NCBI GenBank assembly: GCA_025200525.1
Contig: CM045763.1
Location: 153,766,246 to 153,830,245 of the forward strand
Source of the DNA: Camellia lanceoleosa
Lineage: Eukaryota > Streptophyta > Magnoliopsida > Ericales > Theaceae
Reading direction: 5' to 3'
Length of the DNA: 64,000 nucleotides
Shown here: positions 32,301-43,620 of the stretch, piece by piece
Layout: every line of letters begins with the position of its first letter
Position numbering within the stretch: position 1 is the first letter of the stretch
Translations under genes and position numbers: made by a program
The notes under the pieces: generated by a model
What the model was told of the DNA's origin: nothing
The model's input: only the letters and a program-made list of their open reading frames with translations
Databases searched by the model: none

Positions 32301-33386
32301 ATGTCAGGACGTGTTAGGGGTCGTGGTAGGCCTCGTCGAGGTGGTAAGAATATCCCGGCTCAACTAGAGATCCCTTCTCAGGAAGAAGGAGTGGGTCAAA
32401 ACAATGTGGCCGCTCCACTGGCCCAAGACGTTAAGGGAGTGTTGGCTCGTAAGATAGCTGGAGCCCTTAGGGAATCGATGGATATTCTTAGAGCCGAACA
32501 AGAAATAAGAATAGTTGAAGGGGAGACTAGAGTTTCATTCCTGAAAAAGGAATTTTGCCGCTCGAATCCTGCCGAGTTTCTTGGCGGTGCTGAACTGTTA
32601 AAGGTGGACAAATGGCATAAGCAAATTACTAAATCTTTTAAGATCTTAGATATTCGAGACGGTGAACTTCAGGTGGCGCTTCCTAGTTATCAATTGAAGG
32701 GAGATGCCGACCAATGGTGGAAATATGCCAAGGGCCGAGTTGAGCATACTTGGAAGGCATTTACTCATGCCTTTCAAGAGAAATACCTCCCTACTACTGC
32801 GAAAGAACGTTTGAGGAGAGAGTTTGAGGAACTCGAATAATTTGATTCCACAGTGGCGGAGTTTGAGGCTACTTTTAAGAGCCTATCACGTTTTGCACCC
32901 GACCTAGTAGATACCGAAAAATGTAGGTGTCTAGAATTTGAGAAGAGACTAAGGCCAGGAATTTCGATGAAAGTGATGGGAAACATGATTTGGGATTATG
33001 ATAGGTTGGTAGAGTCAACAGCACATGTTGAGATTATGCTTATAGGAAAGGAAAAGAAGCGACAATTTAAGAGACAAGGGTTTATAGAATCTCGAGGGGG
33101 TTCTATGGCATCAAAGAAGTCGAGGAGTTCTACACCTTGGCATCTACCATTGTCACTAGTCGCATCATCAAATCTCATGTCGGGAAAGAGTACAGATAGT
33201 ACTGGACAAAGTGGGATCACTTGTTATCGGTGTGGTGAATGGGGCCATAAGTCTGTTACATGCCCACGAAGGAGTAACTGACGACAACCTTCTATACATC
33301 TTCAGAATCAGACTTTGAGTAGGAGTCAATTACCTGTTTGTTACCAATGTGGCCAATCGGGTCATATGAAGAAGTTTTGTCCCTAG
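32301..33386 (+). pseudogene. gag: gag polyprotein of element C (broken)
   Basis: Starts at ATG 32301 with MSGRVRGRGRPRRGGK. The Gag core follows: FLKKEFCRSNPAEFLGG, D.WHKQITKSFKIL, QLKGDADQWWKYAKGR and W.AFTHAFQEKYLP. A single TAA at 32838 splits two frames that are otherwise in phase. The second (from 32853) has F.SLSRFAPDLV and FEKRLRPGI, then the first zinc knuckle CYRCGEWGHKSVTC (about 33226-33267). After a TGA the same region goes on to a second knuckle, CYQCGQSGHMKKFC (33339-33380). Role: capsid and RNA packaging. Confidence 0.85.
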
Positions 33387-33602
33387 CTTACCGGGATGGC
33401 TAGTGTTTCAAGATTTCAGGCCGGACAAAGCTAGAGACACACTCATTAGCCAGTTCAATCTGGACAAGCATCTTGAACTGTGCATGGAGCTACCTCCGCA
33501 CAATCTATACCACGTGTCTATCAACAAAAGAGTGAGTTAACTGAACAGAGGCCCTAAGGGAGAGTTTATGCAGTTACCGCATCTGAATAGTCGACAGGAC
33601 CT

Positions 33603-34076
33603 ATGGTGATGCGAGGTACATATTTTATGTATAATACCTGGGCTCATGTGTTGATAGATACGGGGGCATCTAATTCTTTCATAGCATCTTCATTTGCATC
33701 CATGTTGGGGTTAGAGGCCGAACTATTAGAATCTCCTCTTGCAGTAGAATCACTGATTAGGGGTAAGATAGTATTGAATCATGGGTGTTGTGGGTGTGTG
33801 ATAGAAGTTGTGGCTCGCCAACTTCCTTTTAGTTTGGTGTTGTTAGAGATGGTGAGTTTTGATATTATTCTTGGCATGGACTGGTTGTCCTCTTATCGTG
33901 TTGTGATATATTGTTACCAGGGAAGAATTACTGTGTGTACTACTGGGGGCGATTGTTTTTACTTTATGGGGGATAGAACTGATAGGCTTTTAACACCATT
34001 ATTTGACTCCCGGAGTCAAGGCAAATTCACTTCCCTTATTACAACTTTGAAGAATGATGGGAACGACGAAGTGTGA
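33603..34076 (+). CDS. pro: Aspartic protease domain of element C
   Basis: Open for 157 residues. VLIDTGASNSFI (about 33650) carries the intact DTG active site of retropepsins, and FDIILGMDWLSSYR is the C-terminal flap/dimer-side block. This is the only pol domain of C without a stop or frameshift. It would act on the Gag-Pol polyprotein; upstream 33387-33602 joins it to gag with several stops. The start used here is only the first Met; a polyprotein needs none. The element as a whole is dead. Confidence 0.8.
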   Translation: MVMRGTYFMYNTWAHVLIDTGASNSFIASSFASMLGLEAELLESPLAVESLIRGKIVLNHGCCGCVIEVVARQLPFSLVLLEMVSFDIILGMDWLSSYRVVIYCYQGRITVCTTGGDCFYFMGDRTDRLLTPLFDSRSQGKFTSLITTLKNDGNDEV

Positions 34077-35040
34077 AGGGTACTTCTTAGGGTGGTTTGT
34101 GATTATGTAGATGTTTTTTCGGAGGACCTTACTGAACTACCACTACATCAAGAGGTCGAGTTTTCCATAGCCTTAGTGCCGGGTACCACACCCATTTCCG
34201 TGTCACCCTATTGATTCACACCAGCAGAATTGCTTATCTTGAAAGAACAATTACAAGAGTTGTTAGACAAGAGCTTTATACACCCAAGTACCTCACCCTA
34301 GGGAGCACCGACCCTCTTTGCGAAAAAGAAGGATGGTTCCTTTCGCTTATGCATTGATTACCGTAAACTAAATAGAGTCACAGTCAAGAATAAGTACCCG
34401 TTGCCTAGGATAGATGATCTTCTTGACCAACTCAAGGGCTCTTAGTGTTTTTCAAAGATAGATCTTCGATCAGGCTACCATCAGCTACGCGTGAAAGAGG
34501 AGGACATTCCAAAAACGGCCTTTCGTACTCGTTATGGCCACTATGAGTTTCTTGTGATGCCATTTGGATTCACCAATGCCCCTGCCACCATTATGGACTT
34601 AATAAACTGGGTTTTTCGGGAATATCTTGATAAGTTTGTGGCAGTTTTTGTGGATGATATCCTTATATATTCACCTTCTGAGGAAAAACATGAGTTGCAC
34701 CTTCACATTGCGTTGCAATTACTTAGGGAGCATAGATTATACACTAAGTATGAGAAATGTGTGTTCGGCTCAACGAGGTGAAATTCTTGGGTCATGTTGT
34801 TTCTAATGATAGGGTTACTATAGATTCCTAAAAAATAGAAACAGTAGAGAATTAGGAGCAACCTAGGAATGCATTTGAAATCCATAATTTCTTGGGTCTT
34901 GCTGGTTACTATAGACAGTTTGTGAAAGACTTTTCCTTGTTAGCTTCTCCTTTAACTAGGTTGACGTGGAAGGAGGTGAAGTTTGTATGGAATGAAGCAT
35001 ATGAGAATCCTTCCTAGAGCTAAAGGCTAGATAAACAACT
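34077..35040 (+). pseudogene. pol: Reverse transcriptase of element C (broken)
   Basis: The order of motifs is complete: VCDYVDVFSEDL linker, [91 protein letters not shown] with both catalytic Asp residues, then after a one-base loss near 34765 [10 protein letters not shown] and FLGLAGYYRQFVKDFS. Stops replace Arg (TGA at 34213), Trp (TAG near 34301) and Gln (TAG near 34443), all single C-to-T or G-to-A changes from the expected codon. Further stops follow in the thumb. Confidence 0.88.
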
Positions 35041-35430
35041 GCACCGGTCTTGGTCATCCCAGAAAGAGGTTTGGGTTACACCGTGTACTGTGATTCCTCT
35101 AGAGATGGTTTGGGATGTGTTTTGATACAAGAGGGTAAAGTAGTGGCTTATGGTTTGGGTCAACTAAAGACCCATGAGTGGAATTATCCGACACATGATT
35201 TAGAGCTGGCCGCATTTATCTTTGCCTTAAAATTGTGGAGACATTATTTGTATGGGGAGAAATTTGAGGTGTTCTCAGATCATAAGAGCCTTAAATACTT
35301 ATTTTCCCAAAAGGATTTGAATTTGCATCAAAGGACGCGGATGGAATTTTTGGATTATGATTTCGAATTACACTACCATCCTGGAAAAAGCCAATGTGGT
35401 GGCTGATGCCTTGAGTAGAAAATCAGTGAG
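35041..35430 (+). pseudogene. pol: RNase H domain of element C
   Basis: [28 protein letters not shown], then [18 protein letters not shown] and [12 protein letters not shown], carry the RNase H core residues (Asp, Glu, Asp). The C-terminal block is split: one frame ends in HYHPGKSQ and the next begins [13 protein letters not shown], a one-base shift near 35390. It would degrade RNA in the RNA-DNA hybrid. Confidence 0.82.
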
Positions 35431-35847
35431 TACTATCGCCAATCTTGCAATCAAGGAATGGACTATGCTGGGTGATTTGGGAGAATTTGATTTGTGTTTT
35501 AATGAATCTTCAGGGCATGCCACCTTGCTTTCTGCCATTGCGCAGCCGACACTTGGTACTCAAGTTATAGAGGCACAACATAATGATTTGGAAACTAAAG
35601 TAATCAAGGAGAAGACCATACAAGGGAAAGAAGAAAGGGGTTTGAGGGTCAATCCCAAATCAAATGTTCGATATCTAGACTGTCTTTTTGTACCAAAGTC
35701 ATGTAGAGAAGAAGTACTTCGAGAGTTTCACCACTCCTGTCTAGTAGTACATCCGGGGGGTACAAAAATGTACCATGATCTTAGCTGACAATTTTGGTGG
35801 AGAGGTATGAAGCGGGATGTGGCGTCCTTCGTATCTAGGTGTCTAAC
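35431..35847 (+). pseudogene. pol: Integrase N-terminal part of element C, cut by the G solo LTR
   Basis: After the spacer the zinc-binding region reads [21 protein letters not shown] (His residues of the HHCC finger). Then [14 protein letters not shown] and SRCL lead up to the first Cys pair, and the sequence stops at CTAAC (35843-35847). The frame resumes at the duplicated CTAAC (39151) with TCQQVKAEH, the remaining finger residues. A TGA at 35786 breaks the frame between them. Confidence 0.85.
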
Positions 35848-38800
35848 TGAAGCTCGCATTTTTCTGCACCCCCTTTCAGAAGTTCGAAAATAAGTCCTAT
35901 AGTTCGAACTCTTACGGTTTTGAATCTAATCTCACAAGTGCAATGTGAAATTGATAAACACCAAAGAGTCCAAATTCGACAAATCTTTTAGAAAATCGAT
36001 TTTTGAATCAAATTTCAAAAAATGGACTGCTTTTCCAGATACAGAGTTGCCACCTAAATATTTTATTTTAGAAAATTTAGGAAACCCATGACTTGTGCCA
36101 AAGGCCACGTGTCTGGCATCACCAAGATTGTCTCAGCTCGAGAACTTAGGTATGAGAAAGGAAGGTCTTGAATTGAGCACCCCACTTGCCCGATCAAAGG
36201 TCGGCCTTTACTAATCATGATATGATTTTTATGTACATTATATGTTCTTGTTCCGGTTTATTAGGCTAGCATTGCTATGTGATGCGCACACACAAGTATA
36301 GACTAACTTTGCAAGAATTGGAACATTTCAAGTGATGTTTGTTTTGAAAATTGTTTCGAATATGCACCACTTGAAAAGTTGATCACATATGAACATTACT
36401 CAAATTATTCCAACTCAAGCAACAAGCCTTCACCCACAAGCATTCAAGCAGTTATAACACTTAAGCACTCAGCCTCATGGCAAGCATACTAAACCTGACA
36501 ACACTAACATACTATGTAATATGCTAAAGCAAGTAAAGGCTCACCTAGTACTCCAAGCCAAATGAACAAAAGGGTTAGAAAAAATGCACGATTCCTAACT
36601 ATGCAAGATGACTAGTGCAACACATGTGATATGAAATTTAAATAGGCTCGGCTACTTAACATGATATGTGAAGCAATTTTGATAGCATGCGTTCTAAGCA
36701 TGTATTCAAAGAAGTATTTAAACTAACAATGCAAGTTAGAATGATGAACCGAGCCTCAGTGCATACAATACAAATGGATGCAAACATGGAGAATGCTAAT
36801 TGAAACACGATGTTCCTAAACTAACCATCATAAGCTAGTAAATAAAAGGGAGAAATACGTGGGGTTGGAAGACATACACGTTATTGCAACATTGCGCCCT
36901 CACACAGGAGGGTCCGAATAAATAAACTAAGCTAACTAAGCTAAGATAAAGCTAATTAAGCTAATTATTACAAACCAAAACGAATAAACTAGCTAAACTA
37001 CATAACTAGTTATTACAACACTTGAATTAACTAACTAGTTAACTAACTAATTAAATAATTACAACACAAGTACAATTAAAATAAGTAATTAAACTACACA
37101 ACTAATTACTACGCCTTGGGAAACGAGGGATGGTCATGCACATGCTCATTTTCTACCTGAAAAGCCACTGTTTTGCTTCTGAATGCATCTGTTTGCACAG
37201 TTGAACACCAACACTGCTGCTCACTATGCTCTGCCTTACAAACTCACTGTTGAATTTTGCACCAGTGGCCGGCTGGCCAGTGATGAGGATTTCCGTCCAT
37301 CAAAGTTGGTCTGTCGGCTACCTGCCGACCATGGAAAGTGGCCTGCCAGCCACTGCTACCCAATTCTCCTTGCTGCAACAGAGGACAAACAGAGCATATA
37401 CATGGTATTTCAAGGGTTTGTTTGCACAACTCACCCCTCCTTTTCATGAACAAATCAAAGAAGTAGCAAGTTTGGTTCACAAACCATAAATGGATGCAAT
37501 TTCATTGCATGATGGCTTGTGAAACCAAGTGTGCAAGTTCAATAAATGCAAAACAAGACTCAAACCTCCTCTCTTTCATGAATGATCAAGGGAAGTAGTG
37601 ACCTTGGAGTCTTGAATCATTTCATCGCTAATGAGTATGAAATGGTTCAAGTTTCCATGTGTTCAATTAACATCCGATTGAACACAACCAAATTATTATC
37701 TTGCTCAATTTTAGTCCCAAGTTTTAGTTACTCATTTTAGTTTACAAACCATTCTTTAATCCAATTAAGTCCAAAGGGTGAGATTAAGTCCTCTAATGGA
37801 AAGAGAACTCAAACCAAAAGTTGTTGTAGGCATGAAAGAGACATCATACCGTTGGTAATGAACCCCCTAAGGGATTAAACTATTAAGCATGACATCTTAA
37901 TCTCATGCTTTAAACAAACAAATTGTTTGAACCACTTTCAAAGAAAAATAAAAGCCAAGAAAGGAGGGAGGTTGCAGAGATGATTAAGTGCTGACAATGA
38001 GAAAAGCATAAATAAATGCTATCAACTCAAACAAGATGGTGTCTAAGGCCTAGAACACCAAACTCATGAGGACTATTAGACTATAAGCATGCAAAACAAA
38101 GCTCAAATCCAAACAACAACCTAAAATAGTGCTAGAATAGTCTAAAATAAGTCCTAAAACATGCTGAAATTAGGCTAAAAATAGTTGGATTAAAATGCTA
38201 AAACATGGCACCAACTAGGCTAGTAAGTAAGACACAAGGAAAGGAGGCTAACCCCTCCGAATTTGGACTTCAAAACATGATTTTGGCCACTGAAAAAGCT
38301 CTAAAAATCAGTGTTTAAAAGCTTCAAAAAAGATAGTAAAAGGGCGGGAAACACAAGGGCAAAGGCCTCCAAAACAAGGTATAAAGAAGGGCTATCAACC
38401 CCTCAACCTTTAATGGCCTTATATCGAAGCTTCAGCCCAAAAAACATAGAGTTTTGACAGCCCAAAACAATGGGAAAATAGTAGGAATAATAGCAAATAA
38501 AACAAAGCTACAAGCAAAGTCTTGTACCTCTTGAAGAGAAGAAGCAATTCCAAGAAACAAAACCAAGTAAACACACCCTCTAGAGCTCAAACCAAGCTCA
38601 AAGACACCTCAGTTCAAAGATGAGAAGATTTGGTTAAGGGTGTATAGGCAAAGGTTGAAGATTTGTAGGCAAAAGTGTAGATATTTGGCTAGAGAGAGAG
38701 AAAAATTTTTGATCTCAAAATTTTCTAACCTTTAAACATGAGAGAGGGGCCTCCTATATATAGAAAACATAAAATTCCCTCAAGGAGATCCAGCCCTACA

Positions 38801-39150
38801 TGTGGAGATAGATGCATGCATCTGTGCAAACAGCTGGCATAAAATATCTACAAAATATACTGGTGGCCGACCGGCCATCACTGGTGGCCGAAAACCCACA
38901 TCAGTGGCTGGTATCCCAAAAGTGATGGCTGGTAGCCCAAAAGGGGTGGCCTGCAGGCCACCAGAGGCTGCATGCTGGAAAAGCTAGGCTTGGTCCAAAA
39001 CTTGGACAACAAAGGTACAGGGTTTGAACGGCTCAAAGTTGTGGCATTCCGCTGAGGACTTTGACCACTTGGCGAGCATATAAACTCATCATCGGGTGTG
39101 CATGCGAGGACGTCCAAGTCGTAAGGACTGTCAAAAATGGGGTGTCTACA
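35848..39150 (-). mobile_element. Solo LTR of family G (about 3.3 kb) inserted in the element C integrase
   Basis: Flanked by a perfect 5-bp duplication CTAAC (35843-35847, 39151-39155). On the minus strand it begins TGTAGACACCCCATTTTTGAC and ends GCGAGCTTCA, so it has TG...CA ends. The start matches other family G copies at 52628 and 63215. A TATATATAG box lies on the minus strand near 38753-38762. No PBS, polypurine tract or pol gene is seen, so this is taken as a solo LTR. Contents include palindromic GGCC clusters at 38862-38965 and 37259-37355, and a CTAACTAAGCTAATTA-rich stretch (36930-37110). Short frames at 37183-37489 and 38802-39117 have no known motif. Confidence 0.8.
38862..38965 (-). 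repeat. GGCC-type palindrome cluster in the G solo LTR
   Basis: GGTGGCCGACCGGCC, GGTGGCCGAAAACC, GTGGCTGGTA, GATGGCTGGTA and GTGGCCTGCAGGCCACC follow one another at 15-25 nt steps. The unit is built on a GTGGC...GCCAC palindrome. It lies about 190-290 nt from the LTR start, comparable to the CTCGAG clusters in B and C. Confidence 0.7.
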
Positions 39151-40284
39151 CTAACTTGTCAACAAGTCAAGGCAGAACACCAACAGCCAGCCAGGCTATT
39201 GCAACCTTTGCGCACAGTGGAATGAAAGTGAGAACATATTACTATGGACTTTGTTTCAGGCCTTCCTAGAACATAAAGAGGTAATGATGCAGTTTGAGTA
39301 ATAGTGGATTGATTGACTAAGTCAACTCATTTTCTCGCTATGAGTATGGGGGACTCTGTTGATTACTTGGCAGAACTTTATGTTAAAGAGATTGTCCGAC
39401 TTCATGGAGTGTGATTATCGTCTCAGATCGGGACCCTCATTTTATTGCATGATTGTGGCAAAGTCTACAAACAGTTATGGGTACTCAATTGACTTTTAGC
39501 ACTGCTTACCACCCCCAAACATATGGACAGTTCAAGCGCACTATTCAAATTCTGGAAGATATGTTAAAAGCTTGTATGCTAGATTTTAAGGGTTCTTGGG
39601 GAAAATATTTGCCTTTAGCAGAATTCACCTATGATAATAGTTATGAAGCTAGTATTGGAATGGCTCCCTTTGAAGCCCTGTATGGGCAACCATGTAGGTC
39701 ACTGGTGTGTTGGACAGAGGTGGAGGACTCACCTATGCTTGGACCCGAATTAGTTCGTGAAACCATTGAGAAAGTAGCTCTCATTCGAAAACTGTTAATT
39801 ACGGCTCAAAGTCGACAAAAGAGTAATACTGACCGGAGGAGAAGACCCCTCTCTTTTGAGGTGGGCGATCATGTATTCTTGAAGATATCCCCTAGAAAAG
39901 GCTTAATGAGATTTGGGTGAAGCGGTAAATTGTCACCAAGGTTCATCGGCCCCTTTGATATTATAGAACGGATAGAAGAAGTCGCGTATCACATTGCATT
40001 GCCCCCGCAATTGTCCAGAGTGCACAATGTGTTTCATGTCTCCATGCTACGCAAGTATGAAACCAATCCTTTCCATGTTTTGGATTGGACAACTTTAGAG
40101 GTGGATGAGAACGCTTCGTACGAAGAAAAATCGATAAGAATCTTAGATACATAGGAACAAGTTTTGAGAGGTAAGGTTATTCCTTTGGTAAAAGTATTAT
40201 GGCACCACCACGGAGTAGAAGAGGCCAATGGGAACGAGAAGCTGAAGTTTGTGAAAAATACCCAGGCTTATTCAATAATATGTA
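39151..40284 (+). pseudogene. pol: Integrase core and chromodomain of element C
   Basis: Resumes with TCQQVKAEHQQP. The first catalytic Asp lies in VIVD (stop follows), the second in SDRDPHF (shifted frame near 39410). In the third block the catalytic Glu is replaced by Lys: GQFKRTIQILEDML, where B2 has GQSERTIQ. Then YLPLAEF.YDNS, MAPFEALYGQPCRS, FEVGDHVFLKISP.KG, LSPRFIGPFDIIERI, LPPQLSRVHNVFHVSMLRKY and a chromodomain-like VKVLWHHHGVEEA followed, after a one-base loss, by REAEVCEKYPGLF. A TGA at 39918 and a TAG at 40152 also interrupt it. It ends with TAA at 40282-40284. Confidence 0.87.
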
Positions 40285-40478
40285 AACTTCTTGTTTGTAA
40301 TTTTGAATCCTTGTGAAAGTAATATAATTCCTATGATTTTGCTTGAAATTAGCCTTGATTTTGTCTGATTTAAGAGCAAATGAGGGTTGTGATCATTATT
40401 ATGGTAATATTCATCTTCTTGGGAGTTGTTGAATGGTTTTTGGCAGGAACTATGCAATTTCGGGGACAAAATTCCCTA

Positions 40479-40490
40479 AGGGGGGTAGGT
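40479..40490 (+). other. Polypurine tract of element C
   Basis: AGGGGGGTAGGT just before the TGTAACAG LTR start, preceded by CGGGGACAAAATTCCCTAA. Confidence 0.8.
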
Positions 40491-41350
40491 TGTAACAGCT
40501 GACTTTGGGTGATCGATCGAGCGCAGGAGTTGTCACTCAAGCGGTGAATTGTTGATCCTAGTATCTCACAGGTTTACAGGTGAGACCGCTTGAGTGAAGG
40601 AGTTGTCGCTCGAGAGTTGTCTCTTGAGCGTAAAATGTGAGCTCCTAGTGTTTTCACTGTAGCTTTGCAAAACTTCTGAGACTTTGTTTTTGCTACTCGA
40701 GTGGTGGATAGTTTGCTCGAGCGATCCCTCAGTATTTTGACACTTCGCTTGAGCGATGGAAGTGTCGCTCGAGTGGTCATGTCGGGACAGAAGACTTTAA
40801 AACACAATCTGAACTCATTTGAGACCCACTTTTCATCAATTTTCTCTCATTTTCCCTTTTTTTTTTGAAAAACCTAGTTAAGAAACTCTATATTTCATCT
40901 AGATAGAGCAAGAATCCACCTTAGCTCCTTTATCAAAGTTATTATCCTCGTCAAAAGGTACATTTTGAACCGATTAGATCATGGTATTTCAAGAGCTTAT
41001 CGGGTGGCCTTCATCTTTTCTTGTGCAACCTTGAGGTAGGAATATCTTTACTTTGTATATCCACATTCTGGTCTAAATAGATATGAATCTAAAGGTGTGT
41101 GGGTTGTTAAGATGAATGTATATATATATGTTGTATATATAGAAATGCTTTTTGAAATTGATGATGGATTATGATATTAACTGCGAAATGGTGTGTAAAA
41201 ATACTTGAATTAAGGGAATTGAATGAGTGGAAAAAAAACCCCAATTTTCATGTGAACCCTAGGGGCTTGTTCTTGAATTTGGATTGAATGGATTTGAATA
41301 TGTAAAAATTGGGAAATTCTTGAAAGGGTTGAGATGGTATGATGAAATTT
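40491..41350 (+). repeat. 3' LTR of element C, first part
   Basis: Starts TGTAACAGCTGAC and follows the 5' LTR closely to GATGAAATTT, where B2 is inserted. The CTCGAG cluster is here (about 40515-40775): CTCGAG or one-base variants near 40535, 40587, 40608, 40697, 40715, 40746 and 40768. It continues at 50826. Confidence 0.85.
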
Positions 41351-43425
41351 TATAGCGACCCCGGTCTTTTTCCCATTTGATTATTGTATCCGGACTTACG
41401 TTCCGCGGATTCTGTTGTTATATTTGTTGTTCTCTAATTCCTCAATTGAGTTATAGGATGTGTTGGGCAGGTTTGTTTCAGGTTGGTTGGGTTCGGAAAT
41501 CAAATCTTGCTGTCCAGTTTTTGAGTTGGTCGCTCGAGCGAGGTTTTGGTCGCCGGCGAGGGTTGAGTTTTGTTTCTAGTGGCTCGAGCAGATTTCTTCG
41601 CCGGCGAGATTGCGTCTAGTATAGACGAGAGCGAAGTGTTTTCGCTCGGCGAGCTTTCTTCGCTTCAGCGGCGAAGTTGTATGTTTTGAGTTTTTCGCTC
41701 GGCGAGCATTCTGTCGCCGAGCATGCTTCAGGTTGCGAACTGAAGCATCGAGTTCTTGGCTCGAGCGAGCTTTTCTTCGCCGAGCGAGTATTCTTTAATC
41801 GGTCGCTCGAACGAGCATGTCTCCGCTCGAGCCAGCCTGTCCAGTATTTAAACGCAGCAGCAGTTTTAAAACGTTCTTTTTCACAATTTTTGATCCAGAA
41901 ACCCTAGTTCCGTGTTTTCTCTTTCTCAACTCATCTTTTCCTTGGGTTTGATCTATCTAGAGTGTGTTTCTAACCTAGTTCCTTCATTAAAAGGTAGAGG
42001 AGAGTGAGGGCTTTCATTTAATCGGAGCATTGTTGGATTTGGAGCACTTTAACATTTGGGCAAACATCTTCATCTTCTTCTATTGGGTTCATTGCTTTGA
42101 GGTAGGGATTTCCTACTCCTTGTATACGTTTTAATCCTAAGTGTTGGTGTTCTGGTATGTGGGAGGGGGTGGTTTAGTAATTATGGGAGAAATCTTAGGG
42201 TTTTGTCATAGATTAATTCATGTAATTAATTTAAAAAGGGGAATTGTGTATTGGGTTAAATTCATGAGATTTGGGAAATTGAGATTGGTTGATGTAATTG
42301 AATATTTAATCACTCATATGTGGATTTGATAATATATATATATTGTGATATTTATTTCTCGCTTAGAAATAACTGTTTTGGGCTATCGGTGGAGGATAGC
42401 CATTGATTGTTGTAGAGCTTGCATCTCGCTTAGGTATAATCGAATTAAGTCACATATGTTGATTTGTTGAATTAATCTGAGAACATTACTTGTATTGATT
42501 GTGTGTTGCATATGGCAATTTGTATGTTTCATTGCATATGCATGATGTTTGGAGGAGATAGGGGATGAACTCCACGGTTTAGGGGAAGATAGGGGATGGA
42601 CCTCTAAACCGGATTTGTTTGGAGGAGATAGGGGATGAACTCCACGGTTTAGGGGAAGATAGGGGATGGACCTCTAAACCGGATTTTTGTTTGGGAGGAG
42701 ATAGGGGATGGACTCCATTAGCATCACTTTTATGTGTGCTTATTTATATTGAAGTGTTTTATTGATACAGCACTAAAATGTGTATCAATTGGGAAGTATG
42801 GAAGTGAATTGATTATAATTGATATAATACCAACTCGTGTATTTGTTATGATTAGGTTTAACTTGAATTGTTATTCCTGTGGAATTTGGAAGTTTTGTTA
42901 ATAAAAGATGAAACCCGTTGAGTTATTTGGCGAGTTCGAGCCATAGATGAAAAGTAAGATGTGCCATAGACAATGTGTCATAGGCAATATAGACATTCAT
43001 GTCTTAAAAAGTGTAATCTGGATTATAGTGTGTTAACCATGTATTAGATGCTAATACTTTAGTTAATTCTTATGCTTGGTTTAGTATTTCTCTATTGATT
43101 TGTGGCTCACCCTATATGGGAACTTCATTTTTCAGTAATGTGTGGTTCACTACCTCCAAGGACTTAGCTTGTGAGGAATTGAATTGGAAGACTTGTTTTA
43201 TTTTTTTATTTATTTTATTTGAACAATGTAAACTTTCAAGCCTAGGGCTTTATTTGTTTTGAGTTAGAACTCATGAATTTGTGTCCAAGTGTTGGCTTGG
43301 CAAGATGTAAGCCCATAGGGCATTTATTTGATGTTTTATTCCATATTACTCTGGTGACTTAAATAATATCTTGTTTTTCTTTTATTAATGCATGTCATGT
43401 TTCGGTTTAATTTTGAGGCGTTACA
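41351..43425 (+). repeat. 5' LTR of element B2
   Basis: TATAGCGACCCC to GGCGTTACA. A CTCGAG-type cluster lies at 41528-41830, TATTTAAA, a TATA variant, at 41846-41853, donor-like GAG|GTAGGG at 42102, the GGCTATC/GATAGCC hairpin at 42381-42401, AGGAGATAGGGGATG units at 42551-42716, the CTCTATTG...GGCTCACCCTATATGGG block at about 43090-43120 and acceptor-like TTTTTCAG at 43128-43135. Confidence 0.9.
42551..42716 (+). repeat. Tandem array in the B2 5' LTR
   Basis: Two nearly identical 66-bp units, each GGAGGAGATAGGGGATGAAC, then CCACGGTTTAGGGGAAGATAGG, then CCTCTAAACCGG, and a third partial unit. Each contains the inverted pair CGGTTTAG / CTAAACCG, so a unit can form a hairpin. The 3' LTR has the same array at 49949-50115. 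Confidence 0.85.
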
Positions 43426-43428
43426 ACT

Positions 43429-43439
43429 TGGTATCGAGC
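43429..43439 (+). promoter_or_regulatory. Primer-binding site of B2 with a one-base loss
   Basis: TGGTATCGAGC instead of TGGTATCAGAGC in B1: one A of the CAG is missing. A PBS should be under strict selection in a young element, so this is either a lethal change after insertion or a sequencing error. Confidence 0.75.
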
Positions 43440-43620
43440 GTCTGGGGTTTGAATACTTTAGTCCGTGGGAAGTGATTAGAATCACAATGGGTTCGTCTCG
43501 TTTGATAGAGACTTAGTGTAATGATTGCATGCTTATATGATAACATGTTTATGTGACTATGTGGGTATGGAATGTAGTTTCTAGGATGTTGATTGGACCC
43601 TTGTGTCTCTGAATGTCTTG

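Noticed and set aside
37183..37489. Two overlapping frames of 87-88 residues on the plus strand
   Set aside because: Antisense to the G solo LTR, overlapping a palindromic GGCC cluster, without known motif.
42141..42329. 62-residue frame identical at 49541-49729
   Set aside because: Identity comes from the two LTRs of B2; no motif and no reason to be translated.
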